The position numbers and the translations under genes are program-made. From assembly GCA_008360955.1 (NCBI GenBank), contig LUCM01004325.1:1-64000 (forward strand): a stretch of 64,000 nt of DNA, written 5' to 3'. The first letter of the stretch is position 1; each line of letters starts with the position of its first letter. Below the pieces are notes generated by a model that searched no databases, was not told the origin of the DNA, and was given only the letters and a program-made list of their open reading frames with translations. This document shows positions 27,269 to 42,200 of this stretch, one piece after another. Source of the DNA: Fasciolopsis buskii. Lineage: Eukaryota; Platyhelminthes; Trematoda; Plagiorchiida; Fasciolidae.

Positions 27269-30200
27269 CTGTGATTTTGAGATGTATACAAGATGATAGG
27301 ATGAACGGGAGAATTGACTATTCAAAAATAAACTAAATTTTACGAAGAAATTAGCATATGAACATTTTCTACCGACTGTAACCTACCATCACCGGAGTCC
27401 GCAACCATAGTTCCACTGCTGCGTGGGGTTAACAAACCGACTAGGGCTTCCACGTAGGCGTTTGCAGTCAGCTGTTTGTGCCTGTACCGACGAGACAAAT
27501 CAGCGAAGCGCGTGAACCCGGTTTTCCCACTTACATCGGACAGTTCGAGTTCCACTGTCCGGATAAGCTCACGATTACGAGCCTCTTCCTCTGGCAAAGG
27601 AACATAAGGGGTCTGGTGTATATCGGGAGAAGAGGAAGTCACAAGTTAGTCAACGATACGAGAAATCCAAGTAGGAATACAATCGTTGGAGGGTTGCCAT
27701 TGGGCGAAATTGGAAAAAGTCGGACATTAATTTCCCGGAGATCCGGCTAAATACGAGAGGAGAGATACAACAATTATCGCGAGCGGGAGATTAATGACCA
27801 AATTTAGCATCGGTAATCCTCACAGTCACGTTACTGCAACATCCCCGGTACCGTTTTTGTCCAAATATAATGATACCTTTGCTAGGTTCGATTTTCACAC
27901 GATCGCACACCCTGTATCTGAACCGAACGAATACAAGAACTAGAATTTTTCCTAACCTAAAGATAGTCGAAAAATCTAAATAGGTCACTTCTTGCGAGGA
28001 ACAGTGATCGTAACGATTTGACACCGCTGACTGACAATCGTAAGTTCATCCAATCTGTTGCTGATGGCGGGAAGGGGGTACGGGAGCGTTCAAACCGCCC
28101 ATGTCCGAAGTAGTGATCGAGACATGTGGCCGTCAAACACTATCACCACCGTAGCAGCATATGATTTATTTCATTTATTCGCCACATCAACTGATTCATT
28201 GGACATTATTATGCGCCAAATATTTCATTGTCAAAGCTTGGAGCGATAACTGAAACATTTTCAAATTGGCTTCCGTTTAACTCCCATGCGAGCAGAGATG
28301 ATGATGGACTAGAAACGAGCGCGTGGGTCGACAGAACTACTGAAACACCGCAAAGATTACATATATCCCTTTTACTGAAGGTGGTGTTGAACGAGAACCC
28401 CGGTGCAACTATCCACAGTTGACTAATGACAACGAATTTCCTGAGTTAAACGACTACTTCGATGTTAGTGATCGGGTGATGACAAGCCCACAAAGGAATC
28501 ATGGATCCCGACAGGTAGAAATATGACGTGGAGGTGGGGACTAGAAAAGCTAGTTTGTGTAATAAACTCTGCACATCTTTCCTTCCTCTTCCTCGTTTAC
28601 CGTTCTCGCTGTTCGCATAATTTGCACATAGGTTTATGGAATCCATCAAACAACTGGTATGGTAGTTAGCCAACATTGACACTGTAGAGAGCCACTCAAA
28701 TTCAGCCTCTGACCAAACTTGTGCCCTGGTTAGTGTATTCCAGTGCACTCCGCTGTGAAACTTTGTAGGTTGAAAAAAAATCAAATTTCATTAAAAAACG
28801 AGGAAAATGCACATTTCCAGTGAACTGCTCACTGTCAGATACTAATAAGGAAGGAATGAGGTGAAATGTGGAACGAATGAAAGGATACAAACGATAAGTA
28901 GAAGTTTACAGTGCAAAGGATGAGTGTGACTTTAAATTGTATTTCTTTTCTTGTCTGGTGATATACAGAGCTGGGTTGGAATGAGTATGAATTACTACAA
29001 ACGACGATATTTAACTTTTTTCAAACTAATCACGGAGACTTTTTTAAAAAGGAACAACACTGATTAATTCCAAAAAGAATGACGGTGTAATGTGCGGGTA
29101 ATTTGATGCAAGTGCCGGTTCTGCAGCAGGATTTTCGATGATGCTTCACAGCACGATTCGTTACAATATGGAAAATTCCGACCAAGTGAGTTACTGGTCG
29201 GTCAACCCGGAACATCGGCGATGTTCGGATATACACATATATACAAGTGGTCGGCCGCGGATAACCAGCAGCAATTTAAAGGACGTGGTGGTTTTTTGTC
29301 TGACAAGCGTTCTCTGTAAAAACACAAGAGTACGTTGGTGACACTGGGACGCGGCGAATGCCGCTAGCCAGTTAAGTAGGTCCACCGCTCCTCGTCATGT
29401 TCCACCAACAAGGTAACGCTTGCCAAAAGAACCGCATGAACCGATCGGCTGGTCATCTGCTTGTCTAGAACAACGCCGTTGGCTTATAAATCGCATCTGG
29501 TTGCGCAAAGCTGGAGATGTATGTTCCAATAAACAATCCTACTCTGGAATAGATAACAGAGTAGTAAAACAGCCTAATGAAGAACCGCGAACGGCGGGCA
29601 ATCGATGAGAAGTCTAGAAGAGGCGAAGTGTATATGCGTGTGTGGCATTCTGTACTAAGGCCTCCTTATTTTTTCCCTTTCCCTAGCATTGTTTTCTTCA
29701 TGGTTCCGACGATAGATGATGTGTACACAGATCCGGCAACTAGTCCACCTGAGACACTGAAGGATAAGGTAACTAGACGTGAAAAGCAGCGACGGTATTC
29801 TCACTTGCTGTCAAATCAGAAAAGTTAAAAAAATGTCCGTTTTAAACAGTTAAGCTGGACTTCATGTGCCGGCTTCCCTAGCATTCTTTTGTTCTTGTCT
29901 TTCTATAGCAACATGTAACAATGTCAGAAAGACAGCGGTCAGAAGAATTTGTCTGGTGTTTAACCTTGAACGATGATGATAATGACTACTGATTAGAATA
30001 TATATGAACTGTAACAAAAATGGCTCATTGCAGAAACATTTTAAAAGTGCACCCGATGAACCACATGGATAGAACTGTGACGTCGTAAGTTTCACATCAA
30101 CAAAATTTGGGGAAGCTCTCAATGCACAAAAACACACAAACGGATGAGTTGTCCAGTGATATTTCCGCAATGCAATGCACAAAATAGAACGAGAGAGAGA

Positions 30201-33200
30201 GACGATGCGTAGCTGCTGCTTGAAAGCTCGGATTGAATGTTTTCCAACTTCCCAGTACGAATTTTCTTCAAAAATAATGAAGTTTTCTCTTTCAAGATTC
30301 TTCTGCAGATATGATGAAACAAGTGATAACTCACTATTCCAGTGTACAAAAGCGTCCGTCGAGCTTAAAGAAACAAACAGTTACATCTTGTTGATCTATT
30401 TGGAACGAAAGGCTGATAATCGACAAATCAGTGACTAAGCATTCTGCAGATTATGCGGTATCAGAATCAGATGAGTAAAGAGTGAGAAAAAGCGAAGAAA
30501 AAAGGGACACGGTACGGTGTATCAAACGAATGCTAATTCTTCCATTCTCCACTTCTACGTCATCCTTTATTCATCGGGACATATTATTTTTCTGTGAGCT
30601 TGGTACTATGCGTTCTCAAAATCAAGACAGACAGTTAACTTACTGGATCCTCCCTCGGATCTTAAACCAAACGGTCAAACCTTCAATGCGATAAGACGAT
30701 TTGAGGGTCTCGTAACCAATTGAAACCAGTGAACAATTGCCCAATTCTTACGAACTCCGGATGGATTCAGATATCTTGGGTTCCCAGTAAACACTTTCGC
30801 TACAGATGCTGCTGAGCACATAGCTGAATGCTTCGTACGTTACTCGTTTGGTCTGGAATCAGGGCCCAGCCATCTATCGCTGACTGACTCATCGTCATCG
30901 TTCAGGCTAAAACAGTAGGGCAAGCACCAATGATCGCTACCTTTCTTTCAGATTTGCATGTTGCTTTCTAAAGGATAAATATGCAAGGAGGATAGGAAGT
31001 AGACCTAAAGAGTGGAAGAAGAAAAGAATTTCACAGTGGCCAACACAGAATACAATCTGTGTAAACGCACATGTCCTTCTTCAGTCTGATTCGAGAGAAA
31101 ATGAGATAACACGATCGACACTGTCTGCGGCTTTCTGACACATCCTTCAGTGCTTCCAGCCAGATGGCTAGTTGGTCTTTTGGACATACACCATGCGGAA
31201 TTGAGACAAGCTCCTTATCCCACACTACCACAACAACTGGGGACCTAGACTAGCTGCTAAAGACAAGTCAACTCGGTGGAGGGCGCCGGGGATTCCTTTT
31301 CGTCCTCGCTTACTAGTACAAGCATCTGCGCCACGGGAAAGCAGTGGGCAGGACTTCCTCAGCAGAGGAAGCTTGAAGTCTTGAGTCTTGAGACGTGAGG
31401 CCACCACTGAGGCGGCGGTATCGTAATCAGGTTAGCCAAAATATTTATCTAGTCGGATTGAAATAGGATCAAACCGAAGAAATATCATACAGAAAACAGA
31501 GTGATCAAACTCACCGTGGCAAACAAGATGCATTCTGTGTCTATCCAATCGTGCCTGGGAATACCGGCAGTCGAGGGAACTGACGGTTTCTTCACTTTGG
31601 AATTTTTGTTTTTTTCAACGGACGTCTTAGGAACAAGCGATTCGATTTGATTGGCAGGTTTTACTGATTTCTTAGGACCGGTCTGTTTCTTCCCGGAATT
31701 CGTTTGCTTGTTGATTGTGGATGGTTGGGTTGTAGCTTTGCTATCTTCTGGACCATTCAAAGTAGGAAATTCCTCCGGACCCCAATCAACGGGATCGGCG
31801 GATTGAACCACAAATGAATCTGTGGGGTTACTGCTGGAGTCAGGCAGCCTATCCACAATTTGTATATGATTCATTCGATTCCGCTCGGACTCTAATTCGT
31901 CGTCCTGGGAAAGATGGTCATGCGGTTGCAACTGATGACCACATCGTGATGAGTAAGTGGTGCAAAAAGACAACGCAATCATGAATTAAAGCGGATAATC
32001 CTGCTGTGACCCGGTAGGTTATCAACCCCAATCAGTTTGTGGTGCACAAATGGAGCACTAATGCTGTGGGAAAAGCCTACTACTCTATAGCTACGATGAG
32101 AGACAAATGGAAACCATGAACCGAACATCTAGAGTGGTAGAAAAAAAAGATGTCAGAAGCTCCGAGAGTGCCAACAACAGTGAACTGCTGTCTGCCATCA
32201 AAGTGATCGGCGGTGGTAGTGGGATTCGATTTCTGATCATGAAAGCAACAGGTGTTTCATCCACTAATATGACTCATTCATTTTAAAGGTTTTGGTTTTC
32301 GGATTCTCTCGATAACCAGCGACGCCGTAACATAACAAAAATCATCAATATACATGTTACGGCCTAATGCTCTTAGAGTGAAACACCTTACGTTAACAAT
32401 CAACGATAACCGGGAATTTTATTTTCGTCGTTGACATCAGAATGATCCAAACGACTGTTTGGCGGCACTGATATCAATTTGCGTGGGGTTAGGAAAAAAT
32501 AATTAATAATAATAATAATGATAATTTTTAGAAACCCGTGTTACAGTGTTACGTGAGAGGGGCGGAAAAATCAAACCAGTTAACTATATTTCAATTGGTT
32601 GCAACCATGAACTGTAAATCCTCGCACAAAACTCGGGTAGGCTAATTCTACTGCAAAGCTGGATAGGCTGCTTGATTGTTGTTAAGATTTCACATACAAC
32701 CGGTGTGTATGTAAGAGTATCGGACACATTCACATCAGTCGATGATCAGTCGTGGTCTCATCATTGGTTGGATTTCTTCTCGTGCACAAGTATCGTTTAG
32801 AGGGGAGACTTACTTTGTATAACAAGGGAGCAATACATTCCGCTGTTCACTAGACTGCAGCCTCACTTCTTTCGAGACAATTTTGAAGCAACAACCGTCG
32901 AAATGCGACATTATTTATTGCACGCAAAAGTCTATACAATACAATAAAAACCAACGCAATACAAATTTGGCCGTCAAACTAATGACTGAAAGAGCGATGA
33001 ACAATCAGTGTATTTCGAATAATCGCCACTGACGGCGAGAGTATAACTATGGCTTACTAGCCCTGGCTGAGGTTGTCCATAGGGACCGTGTCCAAAATGT
33101 ACCATGAAATAAAAGCACACCAAAATTGAATAATACACTAATTTTGCAATAAAAACTACCGCTTATCTGATTTTCGCAGTCCGTGGACAAATCTATTTAA

Positions 33201-36200
33201 TAAAAATAAGAGACTGAATGATGGTTTGTATAGTTCTGATATCTTATTATAAGTGCTACCTCTCGAGAAAGCGTTTCAGTCAAACCAAAGCGGATATCAG
33301 CATTTCTGTGTTGTCTAGATCGGATCAACACACGCGGTGCTGACGATGACAGATCGGTTGGAGACTGATGCGCATCGGCTACGGCCGACGCACGTCCATG
33401 ATTTGGTCCACTCCGTTTCGACTCAGACGGTTGTACGCCAGATCGCGAAGTGTGAGAGGGCAGGCTAGCTGCGGCTGACTTGACCTTGGCACTGGATCCT
33501 GAACGACTGGGACCCGAACCGGGCAAATCAGGGAAATCAGCTGCCGTCGGAGGGGTCTGCTTCGCCAGTCTATTACTTTGTGTGTTCGCTGACGGTGAAA
33601 TCGGCTGACTTCCGTTAAGTTGCGCCGATCGTGACGTATCCGGTACAACCCAACTGGCAAGACCTGCCAAGGGAATAAAATTCATACAAAACGGAGTGAT
33701 ATGAATTCTGTCAGAAATCGCAACAGTTTGCGCTTCGTTATAGTCGTTCATATTGTGAATATGCAAATGATGCACATTACTATGAAATATAAAATGTGTG
33801 TGCATCAGTATACATCCATTACAAACAGTCTTCTTGAACTACCGCCACTGACTTCAGCCGCACTCGAAACCGCAGTTTTTTTCTTTTATTCTATCGCAGT
33901 GAGGGAACAATCTCTAGGGAACAGATATCATGTAATCAAGTGAGCAAAAGGTTTTTTAAATTTATCAAATTTTCCGGTAGTCGGTTGGGAACACTTCGTT
34001 TACCAGGGACAAGTTGCCTGCGTGAAATTGTAACGAATCACAGCATTGAATGAATCTTGTTTGGAATTTAGAAGTCACGGCCGACGTGTAATTCTATTTA
34101 TTGCTGTGCTGAATCCAAAACAGTTAACGTTCAGACGTGAAGATCGCGTGTTCGACTCCACATAGCTGCGGCCCACTCCGAAAATACTGTACATTTACTG
34201 TATATTGAACAAAAGGAATAAGGAGGTTGTCACTATTACTATCGTTAGGTGTTTCCGAGGCGTCGGCGTTATTCGCATTCCACTGAATGTTATCCTTATT
34301 CCGTCTACATCATTTGCCTACTTAGCGTACGATCTACGAGATTTCTGACCCAGTCAAACTGAAATACAATCGATTTAAAGATACACACAACACATCTGCG
34401 ATGGGAAAAACTTTCACCGGTCAGAAAAGTGGCTCTTTTTATAGTGAAAACAGTCGAAAACGAACAAGGAGAGAAGAGCACTTTAGGACCGAAACTGTTT
34501 TAGTCTAAGGCGGCTGACCATCGTCAGGGAGTAAGCTAGATGGACACTGAAAGGTAGTAAATAAAACTTTGTTCAATAAGATCATTAACGACTACGACAA
34601 AACGGCACTGTCCCAGTAAGCAGTTACTGAGTTCGTGGCTCGCTAACACGTAGAGCCACGTTACTGCCGATGCGAGCGGTAGTTGACAACAGTCACCATC
34701 CATCGGTCTTGTAACCAGATCTAACAGCAGTCTTACCAGTCTTACCAATGTATTCAGCTTCTCTTTGAGCACGGTTCGTCGTCTTCCGGACTAGCATGAT
34801 TAACCAAAGCAATGGCAAAATATTTTCGTTCATTTTTTGCGCTTAAGGACCAACAACGCAGAAAAACGTGCAATAACCGAAGGCCGATTTACACTTAACC
34901 GCTAACGCGCCAAACAAGTTAGTTCTGACTGCTTGATTTAAGTGCATAAATTTGGGATTATCGTCCAATCGCAGCTGGGGATCGAATGATGGATAGAGAA
35001 TGTAAGTCTAGCCAATTCAGTTAATTACAGTCAATGAAAGCTTCAAACCGTTGACAAAAAGTCAAGCTAGCTTGGCATTACGACCGATAAGTCATGCAAC
35101 AGTCAACCGTCGTCTGGCTGGAACCAAGGACAGGAAATACGCCTGAGTGGAATCAAGTAGCTGACCATGACCAACAGTGGACCGGGCAAAACCGTGAGCC
35201 AATCACATGCGAGTAGTTCACCTATCCTAATGACTTCATTTCAATCAGCCAGTACGCGACGAAGAATGGCTCTAACACGACACTAGTCGATCAACGGATG
35301 CTGTTAGTTGATTAACAGGCACTAGATATGCTATATAAACCCGGTGCTTACACCAACCTACATAAGAGATAAAGATTAGCCAGAGGCTGTAACTGTTCTA
35401 CGTTGTTTGGGCGGTGCAAGATCGAACTAGCAAGCTAGTTGACTGAATTTATGACGATGTTTAACCAACGTATGGAATGAATAATCACCGACAGACAAGT
35501 GGCACAACGCAGTAGTCACTCATCGATTAAGAAAACGAGAAACCCAGAAAGTTCTGAAATGCCAAATGTAGCCAAGGAGCTAAATACAGTTCAACTGCGT
35601 TATCGGGTACTTAGGAAAAGAGCAAAGTATGGAACAACGGAAAACCGACAAACGGAAGTGTCCGCATAAATCACTGAATCTGAAGACGTTTTCACATACT
35701 TTATGATATTTGAATAGCCACACGGTAAGCGCTTCCGCGGTTTGTAGTGGTGAGTAGAGCGTTGCTGACTTAAGAAATAAAACTCAGAGACAGACAGTAG
35801 GAGAAAAATGCTCACAACGCTAGAACCAACTGATTTGCATGCGTTTTTCAAAGATATCACTATTTGGAAACAATATGTTTGCAAAATTAGACGGCAGCTG
35901 TTCTAATTCGTTCCGGAATGGTAATCGGAAAAGGTTTGTGGTAGCAGTACTGGGCAGAAAGACGGGCCTACTAGGATCATGAATGTGGCACAAAGTGTGG
36001 CTTGTTTGAAGGGGATGGTTTGGCCGGCGGCGGCCAAACGGATAAGGTCGTGGCGTTTGGACATGAGGGTCGCGGGTTCGAATCCTCCCACCGCCGGCCA
36101 ATTTCCCCACTTGGCAGCCCTCTGCTGGCCGCGGCCCCCTTCCTGAAAACTGATACACATTGTTGTTTCCTTAATGAAGGAAGTAAAAGATAAAAGATTT

Positions 36201-39200
36201 GTTAGCGTCAACTCATCACCCCAGTCAACAAAAACTATGTTAGCAGAAGTAGTACTGAAGTCCAAATTGACCAGTATTCATCAAGGTACCTGGAACGTTC
36301 TATAAACTTGGCTTCACTGCTAAAACCATTTATAGCATTTAAATTGATGCTAAATGCAACCGATGGTGACTTACCAACTGGAACCGGGTTTGATTTCCAA
36401 TCCGGGACTCAATGCAAAACTGTTACACATAAGGACACTAATGTTTTGGCAATTGGGCGTGAATAAGTTTGGCTAGCACTCAATGAATATGCGGCCACGG
36501 ACAAGCAGTCACAATTTCGACGGGGTGATGAGTATTCGCTCGGCAAGTGTTCACCTTAAAGCACAAGATTCAGTTCGTGGCACAATCGCGTAGTGCGTTC
36601 GGCCTAGCACCAAAATAAGCGTATTGCTCCACCAACAAAGTTTACGATAAGAATTGCATGAATCAATCGATTGGCCATCCGCTCATCTGGAACAACGTTA
36701 TTACGTTGCTAGTCTTGCTGATTGCACAAAACATGGAATAAACAGTCCAACTCTGGACTATGAGACCGAACAGTACAACATCCCACAGAAGTATATATAT
36801 ATATATATATACTGCGACAACAACGTAACTACTGATGTTATTTCTAGCAATGAAGTTAAAATTACGGCTTGTGTCCTATAACTCCATCTGACTGCTGGAA
36901 GCCACGGTTAACAGTCAGAATTTAGAGCCCGTGAAACAATTAACGTTTCTTCATAACCTGACAACTGAGAAACATCTGCCCAGTGAACAGAATGAATTTA
37001 AACTGTCAAGGAAGTTAGAGAACAGAATATATCCAAGAAATACACAGATAGACAATCAGGAAATAGTTAACGAGGAACGACTATTTTACCGTGGTTCGGC
37101 GCCGCACGACCAGACTCGTGAGGTAGATCAGGGAAATCAGAGGCAGTGGGTAACTTTTGCACCTGCTTTGGCCGGGGCTGAGTCTGTCTGGTCGGATCAT
37201 GAGAAACAGGCGGACGAGTCACACCGCTAGAAGTTTTAATCCACTGAGGTGCAGCTGGAAACAAAAAAAGAAAACAGTGCGAAAGAGATCATAAAGGTAA
37301 GGAGAGTTAGAGGCATGAGCTTGAACAAAATACGTGGAATCAAGATCAGATTTCACAATCACGAGCAAAACCTATCTCTTTGTAGTAGCATGTTTCGAAT
37401 AAGGATGGATGAACAAAATTTCCCCGGAAGCACACGATCAGTTTCGCGGTTATTTCCGGTCTTCAGGTATGCGTATCCGATGTTCTTCTGTCCAACCATT
37501 CCTATACTAGTGCCGTCCTTTCTTAGTTTCTCACTAGAATCTCATCTGAATCGTTAGAAGCGTGAATGGATGATAAATCCATTTAAGAATAACATGGTGA
37601 TTCGCCGTCATTCACGCTCCTAATGATTCAAAAGAGATTCTAATCGAAAAAACCAATCCTAGTCTAGGCAAATATCGAATCGAGAGTAGTTCGAGATTTT
37701 AGCAACCTAATGACTGGATGAACAAAGAATGCAATCGAGTGCAGTGCAGATGAGAAGGTAAAATAGATAGCGTTGAAACGCTTGGGATAATAGATTACTG
37801 ATTTTATCACGATTCATATTTTCTTCTTGAAGATGAATTCTTCTTCCGGTAGTCCGGTCAGTGTTTGTTCCCAACGCTCCCATATCGGCCGACAAAACCA
37901 ATCGGTCGTGTGTTGCTTGGTTCATTTCACTTTCCCCATGTGTCCAAACAATCCAGGTCGAGTCCGTGCTTACCCAGTTCACCACGAGAAGTGGCGCTCG
38001 CCCTTTCTCATTTGTTCGTTGCGAATTTTCCATTGAGAGTGTTATAGAAATCGTGCCAATCTCATATGAGAGTAGTGGCGATGACGTTTGCTCGGACAGG
38101 AAACCGTCTGACTTCGAACTGGGCGGACAACGCTGTGCTGATATGTGAAGATCCAAGTATGCTGCGAGTTTTCCCTACCGTTTGGACAACAGTGTAGGGA
38201 TACGTCGGATGCGCTTTGAAAATCCGAACTGTAGAGTGTAGTTGCAGAACTGAATTGATTCGAGGCCGAAACTTGTTCTTTCAGGGGAAGAAGTGGGTGA
38301 AGCAGATCGATTCAGTTACTTGGGTAGTCACATCGCATTTGCCGATCGTACATCAGATTAAATGTCTTCGCGTATATAAAAGACCCGATCGACATTCACC
38401 AACTTGAGGTGTCTGTGGCGTCGGCGTGACATCCAGCTGTCGATCAGAATTCCAGTGGGTACAATAGCAGTAAGACCTTTCATGTGATACCACTCAGAAA
38501 CGTGACCTTTCAAAACAGAAAATGTGCGGAGATTTTCGCATTTTCAACTAGGTCATCGCAGTATTGACAGAATATGATGGGGCAACCTTCGCAGTATCTC
38601 AGGGATGAGATGTACTGGCACTAGATGCGAATAACTTAAGTTGGTTGGAACATACTTCGCGCATGCCACAGAACGACTGCCTTCTTGCACGCCGTTCTCC
38701 AAGACAGATAATGGATAAAATATGAGTCGAGGTGGTCATTCCAATACATGGCAAAATGATGTGGGAATCTTCACCAAAGGGCTGGATCTCGTAAGTACAA
38801 TTAGACTATCGGGTTAGGATCCACAAGACTCTCGTGAAGCATGGTTGGGGATAGCAGGCGACATGGCTCAATGCCGTAGCCAATGGCGTTCTTGCATTTG
38901 AAATCTGCACGCTTTCATGTATTATATTATCTTATCTTGCAGTCGATCGTCCACTATTTCTCGTTCTCTTCCGCTCTTCTGGGTAAACGATGCTGGGAAG
39001 TAGCAACCAAAACTAGGGCACTTTGACACAAGAATAACGACTGCAAAAACTGGGCCAAATTAGTGGATTTCCCTCTAGTGAACCGCAAAAGACCGTTGGT
39101 GTCGCAGTGACATGGCCAGTATGACAAACCATTAAATAAGGTTATAGCCCGTTGTCTCGTTTTGAGATGATACACCCAGGCAGAGGCGAATAAACCTCTT

Positions 39201-42200
39201 TAGTCACTGACCCTGGAGCATGAACTAAAATACTGGTTACCGGGTCCTAGCAATTTTTGAAAACCCCGTCTCACTCTGATGCCTCACAGGTGGTCTTATG
39301 GCCAACGCTTGGGATGCCACAACCTGGGTAACAATGCGCCGGTCAAAAAAAAACGATGAAGTGTAACAGAACGGCCGAACAAAAAATGTGTGGTGGACCT
39401 TGCATACAGTTTGCCTTTATTTTCCATTTTCATTTTGGCACGCAAACTGCTGTGATTTAAGCCCCCGATCGCAGACGGCAGACAAAGAGCATCCAATTAT
39501 CCCTTATATTTCTATTCTTGCTAACTGGATAAAGGGTACGCAGCAATATAAAGATCGACTTGTTTAACCGGGACAGGTAAGCTTCCTGAACACGTTTACA
39601 CGTTGTTGCTTCGAGACTTGAAATAATAAGTTCTTCGAATTTATACATGTCACAAAGCAACTATTACAATCAACTAATCGGCGGTCCCGTCCCTCTTTGT
39701 TAACTTGACTTGTGTCGCAACGTGATGCACCAAAGGTCAGCGTGACCATGGCAGGTAATGTTACTCACGTGTCCTCTCGAATTGATTCACTACTTTGTTT
39801 TTATGCAATAAATGATTTGTTCACTGACCGTAAGTTCTTCACACCCATCGAAACACTTCAAAGTGATGGACATGTTAGCTCCATTGGACTGACGGATCAT
39901 GGTAGCGATATTTAAAGCACTGATTGCTCTTATTCTGCGAATGAACCGCTAGTGGAAACCAAATCTTCACCGTCTGTTAATGAGGACAGCATAGAGGATG
40001 ACCATGATTTTATCCAGCATGCCCGATCTGGGACAGTCGGGAAGTATAAGCATTTGCTACCTTAAACGTCAATCAAGTTATGGATAGATGTCGGCTGGCT
40101 ATCACCCAGTTCGACAAAACGCTTGAATTATTGAGTACTTAGGTGGTTTTATGCCAATTCAGGTCTCACGGTCAGGGGTGTTAGGCAGTCCCTTAACATC
40201 ACTACAATAGGCCTTAACGAGCTAGGCCTATTCGACCAAGCGAATATTTCATACAGGTGATAGAAATTGAAATCGTTAAAAGGCGGGTTGAACAGCTCCC
40301 TAGAAATGCGCTCTGTACGGGAAATGTACGAAACACTCAACTCGCAAGGAGGTTTAAAAGTGCAGTTTTGGGCAAAAAATCCCTTAATCGATCTACAGTG
40401 CAAAAAGTGGGCAGTTTATATCCGAATAACGGGAAGAAAAATGAGGGAAAAGAATTAAAGCTCACAACCGAAACTACTTGAAAAAACTGGCATTTGTATG
40501 CTAGAAAAAGGAGAATCAATTTGAAACAAAGCGTATGAGTATACGGGCAACAAAATGAATAACAAACTGAAAATGTTTCACAACTGACGGGTTTTTCCTT
40601 CCCATGGAGAAGCAAATTCTATAAGACTACTAAGAGTGTGGAAAGCAGTTAAGCAATCGAAATTGCTTTTAAATAACTCACGACATCTGACGAAATCAAT
40701 TACCTGCTTGGTTCGTGGATATTTGGAACAAGGAGCGTATTCCGTTATCGTGGAGTGAGGCACTGATTGAACCCATTTTCAAGGAGGGCTTACGGAATGA
40801 CTGTAACAATCTTCGTGATATCAGTTTACTTCCGATAGTTATTAATGTGTTAGCTTCGATAACGCTGCGTCGTTTGACACCTGCTCGCGGGAGCAATATC
40901 CACGAACATCAGGCCGGATTTCGTCCAGGTCGAGGTTGTACCAACCAGATATTCACTCTCTGCCAGGTACTGGAAACGCGTCACACTCACCGGCGCCGCA
41001 TGATCGTAGTCTTCCTCGACTTGAAAGGTGCGTTCAACTCAGTGGATCGGACAGCGCTACTCAGTGCTCTCCACCGGAGAGGTACGCCAGCGAGCATTGT
41101 ATTCTCATAACTCTGGTCGCGTGAGGATACACGGCGAGCTATCAAGTTCATTCGAAACGACTAGCCTAGTGGCGTTTGACAAGGGTGTCCCATCTCTCCA
41201 TTCCTGTTCAGTTTCGCCACGACCGACGTGCTGGGAGATGCTATAGGTTGTCTCCAAGACGCAGGAATCGAACCGGGAAATGGAGGAAAGCTATGTGACT
41301 TAGATTACACATATGACGTTGTGTGGCTGTTCAAATCCGCGGACCATGCATAACGGGCACTAGATAGACTCTCGAGGTCTTGTTGCTCGATTTGGCATGT
41401 GTTTTACACCTTCAAAGAGCAAAGTGCTGTTACAGGACTGCACGACAGTCGTACCGAACTTGATACTAGGTGGAGAGAAACTAACGATAGTGAACCGTTT
41501 CACATACCTTGGTAGCTGTGTCCAACGATGGTAGCTCGGTAGTGGAGGTAAATACGCGTATGTCCAAGGCTCGAGCAGCTTACGCTGCACTAGAGCACTT
41601 GTGGCGTAGGCCTGATATTTCACTGAAGTTGAAAGGTCGTGTGTGCTGTGCCACGGTAAACTCAGTTGTGTTGTACCGTTGCGAGAGATGGAGTATGTGT
41701 GTGAGAGATGTTCGTCCGTTAGAGGTTCCCGACCACCGATGGCTACATAGTACGGGTAGAATTGGATGGAGTGACCGAGTGAGTAATGTAGAGGTCAGGA
41801 ATCTAATAGTAGGTGACGGCTCTCAGAACTCCTTGTTTCAGTGTATAAAACTTAATAGACTACACTGGTTGGGTCGTGTATCGCGTATGGCGAACACTCG
41901 TTTACTATACCGTGCCCTTGTTACATTCCTCCCACGGAGTGGAAGAAGCCATGGGGACGTTAACAGATGACGTGGCAAAGCAGGATGAGAAAATGTACAG
42001 CGAACTTAGGTGTCTCACGTCTTCGTGGTTGGGTTGGGGGTCCGAAAGACCCATCAACTAGTTGGCTGGAGACACTGGAAGATACGACGGTGAACCGTGA
42101 ACAGTGGCGGTCGTGTTGCCATTTTCTGTCAAATCAGAATTATTGAAAGAGTGCGTTTGTACAGTTACATTGTGTTCCGTTTTTTGGCTACAGCAACGTC

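Noticed and set aside
35820..36265. Overlapping minus-strand frames of 112-120 codons
   Set aside because: They run through the tRNA-like repeat; such frames recur in gene predictions because of the SINE, not because of a gene.
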